A stretch of DNA of 7,841 nt from Opitutus sp. GAS368 (GTDB lineage Bacteria > Verrucomicrobiota > Verrucomicrobiae > Opitutales > UBA953), in NCBI GenBank assembly GCA_943332745.1, contig CALQQQ010000048.1, positions 1 through 7,841 on the forward strand. Reading direction: 5' to 3'. Shown in pieces: positions 6,754 through 7,841 of this stretch; the stretch's first letter is position 1; every line of letters starts with the position of its first letter. The notes beneath the pieces were generated by a model. The model had not been told where the DNA came from. It saw only the letters and a program-made list of their open reading frames with translations, and searched no databases. Position numbers and translations under genes: made by a program.

Positions 6754-7841
6754 TCAATCCTGCAAAGACTGACCGGAGGTCTCGCGACCGAACTGAGCGA
6801 TGAAAAAACCAACGATGTAGACCAAGGTAATCGCCGCCGCCGCTTCTTGGTAACCACCGAGATGCTTGACCAACGATCCGCTGAGCAGAACGAATGGGAC
6901 CGCCACGAGCCGCCCAGCGTTATAGCACACACCCTGTCCGGTAGCGCGCACACGCGTCGGGAAGAGTTCCGGGAGATACAGCGGGAAGAAACCGAAGAAA
7001 GCCGAGGTGGCCATACCGAGCAGGAATACCTTGAGGGTCATCAACACTGGGAAGACCCCAAAAATCAGCGTGCCGGTCCAATCTGAGGGAGTGCGATAAA
7101 CCCAAGCCGTAACGACCAGACCTAGGGCACAGAGAATCTGGTAGCCGCGACGCCGAGAAAGCTTCGCCAGAAGCAACGGGGCGATGACCGTACCGACACA
7201 GGCGCCGGAGGAGAGCACCACGAGGGCGAACGCCTTAGCCCGGGTATTTGCAGGGCCGGCAAGCTCGGAAACCCAGAGCGGTAACCACTGCACGGCACCC
7301 CAAGTGCTTACGAAAACCACCGAGACCATCATAATCCCCCCGACCGTCGAACCAAGCAACTCGCCGCTGAAAATTTCTGCCAGGCGGGCCCGGGTTGGAC
7401 GCGTGCCGGGGAGTAGGGCTTGTTCTGCTTCCTTCTGGGCAGAGCGTTCCCACTTCTCGGACTCCGGCACGAAGAAACGAATCATCAAAGTGAGAATCGC
7501 AGGCGAAGCGCCGATGAGAAAATGAATACGCCAAGATTCATCGGAAGCGGGATAGGCCAGAGCCACACACCCCACCAGAACCATTCCTAAGTTGGCAGCC
7601 ATTCCAATCATACCGGCCATCTTAGACCGATGGCGCTCTGGCCAAGCCTCCATCACCAAGGCAACGCCGAGAGCCCATTCGCCACCCATACCGAGGGCGG
7701 CCATGAAACGGGCGGCCATGAGGTGCGTCGGGTCGGTCGCGAAATAACAGACCCCACTGAAAATTGAGTAGAAGAGAATACTAATGGACATCGCCTTCAC
7801 CCGCCCGATGCGGTCACCCAGCCAACCGAAAGCGGCTCCAC
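6754..7841 (-). CDS. MFS transporter, proton-coupled organic-acid/sugar-acid symporter type, 5' end outside window
   Basis: Inner-membrane MFS permease. The frame stays open to the right edge, so the first helix and true start are missing; 361 codons are present. The first visible residues contain the motif A loop GWLGDRIGR followed by VKAM. The GTG within it (7800) lies inside a conserved motif and is not the start. Then come RFMAALGMGGEWALG (helix 4), a cytoplasmic loop with PESEKWERSAQKEAEQ, and LFPTRVRATGQGVCYNAGR in the second half. These are the same signature segments as in the MFS gene at 3034-4293, so the two are paralogues of one branch. The C-terminus is short and polar. The stop codon is 6 bp before the ATG of the enolase-superfamily gene, and that gene's probable ribosome-binding site (AGGA) lies within the final codons here, so the two are almost certainly cotranscribed. 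The transporter most likely imports the substrate of that enzyme, or a precursor of it. The substrate is not identifiable. Confidence 0.9.
   Translation of the reverse strand, partial: GAAFGWLGDRIGRVKAMSISILFYSIFSGVCYFATDPTHLMAARFMAALGMGGEWALGVALVMEAWPERHRSKMAGMIGMAANLGMVLVGCVALAYPASDESWRIHFLIGASPAILTLMIRFFVPESEKWERSAQKEAEQALLPGTRPTRARLAEIFSGELLGSTVGGIMMVSVVFVSTWGAVQWLPLWVSELAGPANTRAKAFALVVLSSGACVGTVIAPLLLAKLSRRRGYQILCALGLVVTAWVYRTPSDWTGTLIFGVFPVLMTLKVFLLGMATSAFFGFFPLYLPELFPTRVRATGQGVCYNAGRLVAVPFVLLSGSLVKHLGGYQEAAAAITLVYIVGFFIAQFGRETSGQSLQD

Noticed and set aside
7798..7800. GTG as the start of the right-edge MFS gene
   Set aside because: The frame stays open beyond it and the preceding codons spell GWLGDRIGR, the conserved MFS motif A loop, so the real start is outside the window.

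Overview
The window suggests a free-living, moderately GC-rich Gram-negative bacterium. My best guess is a member of Verrucomicrobiota (Opitutae-like) or a related PVC lineage. The grounds are the gene mix: a secreted ThuA-domain protein with a Pro/Ala/Lys tail, an enolase-superfamily enzyme paired with MFS sugar-acid-type transporters, and a fused amino-acid-lipid acyltransferase. There are also few clear Shine-Dalgarno sites. This assignment is inference from gene content only; no marker gene is present.

Left part (1-2499, minus strand): a GTG-started TatD-family metal hydrolase is followed 60 bp downstream by a long reading frame that runs off the left edge. That frame (545 codons, open at its 3' end) encodes an N-terminal PlsC/LPLAT-type O-acyltransferase domain fused to a C-terminal GNAT-like N-acyltransferase of the OlsB type. 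This is the OlsF layout, which makes ornithine or related amino-acid membrane lipids.

Middle (2500-3044): an 83-bp divergent spacer separates tatD from a plus-strand EVE-domain protein, a small putative modified-base-binding protein. It is the only plus-strand gene here. Its 3' end overlaps the convergent MFS gene by 11 bp.

Right part (3034-7841, minus strand) is read in the order MFS transporter (5' end outside the window), enolase-superfamily (MLE-type) enzyme, exported ThuA-domain protein, GC-rich hairpin, second MFS transporter. The first three look like one transcription unit: 6 bp separates MFS from the enolase-superfamily gene and 60 bp separates that gene from thuA. The two MFS proteins are related to each other. 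The likely theme is capture of a small carbohydrate or organic acid: processing by the exported ThuA protein, proton-coupled uptake by MFS, then abstraction of the alpha proton of a carboxylate substrate by the enolase-superfamily enzyme. The substrate cannot be read from the sequence.

I found no rRNA, tRNA, CRISPR array, insertion sequence, integrase or phage gene. Nearly all the DNA is coding, and the longest non-coding stretch is 83 bp.
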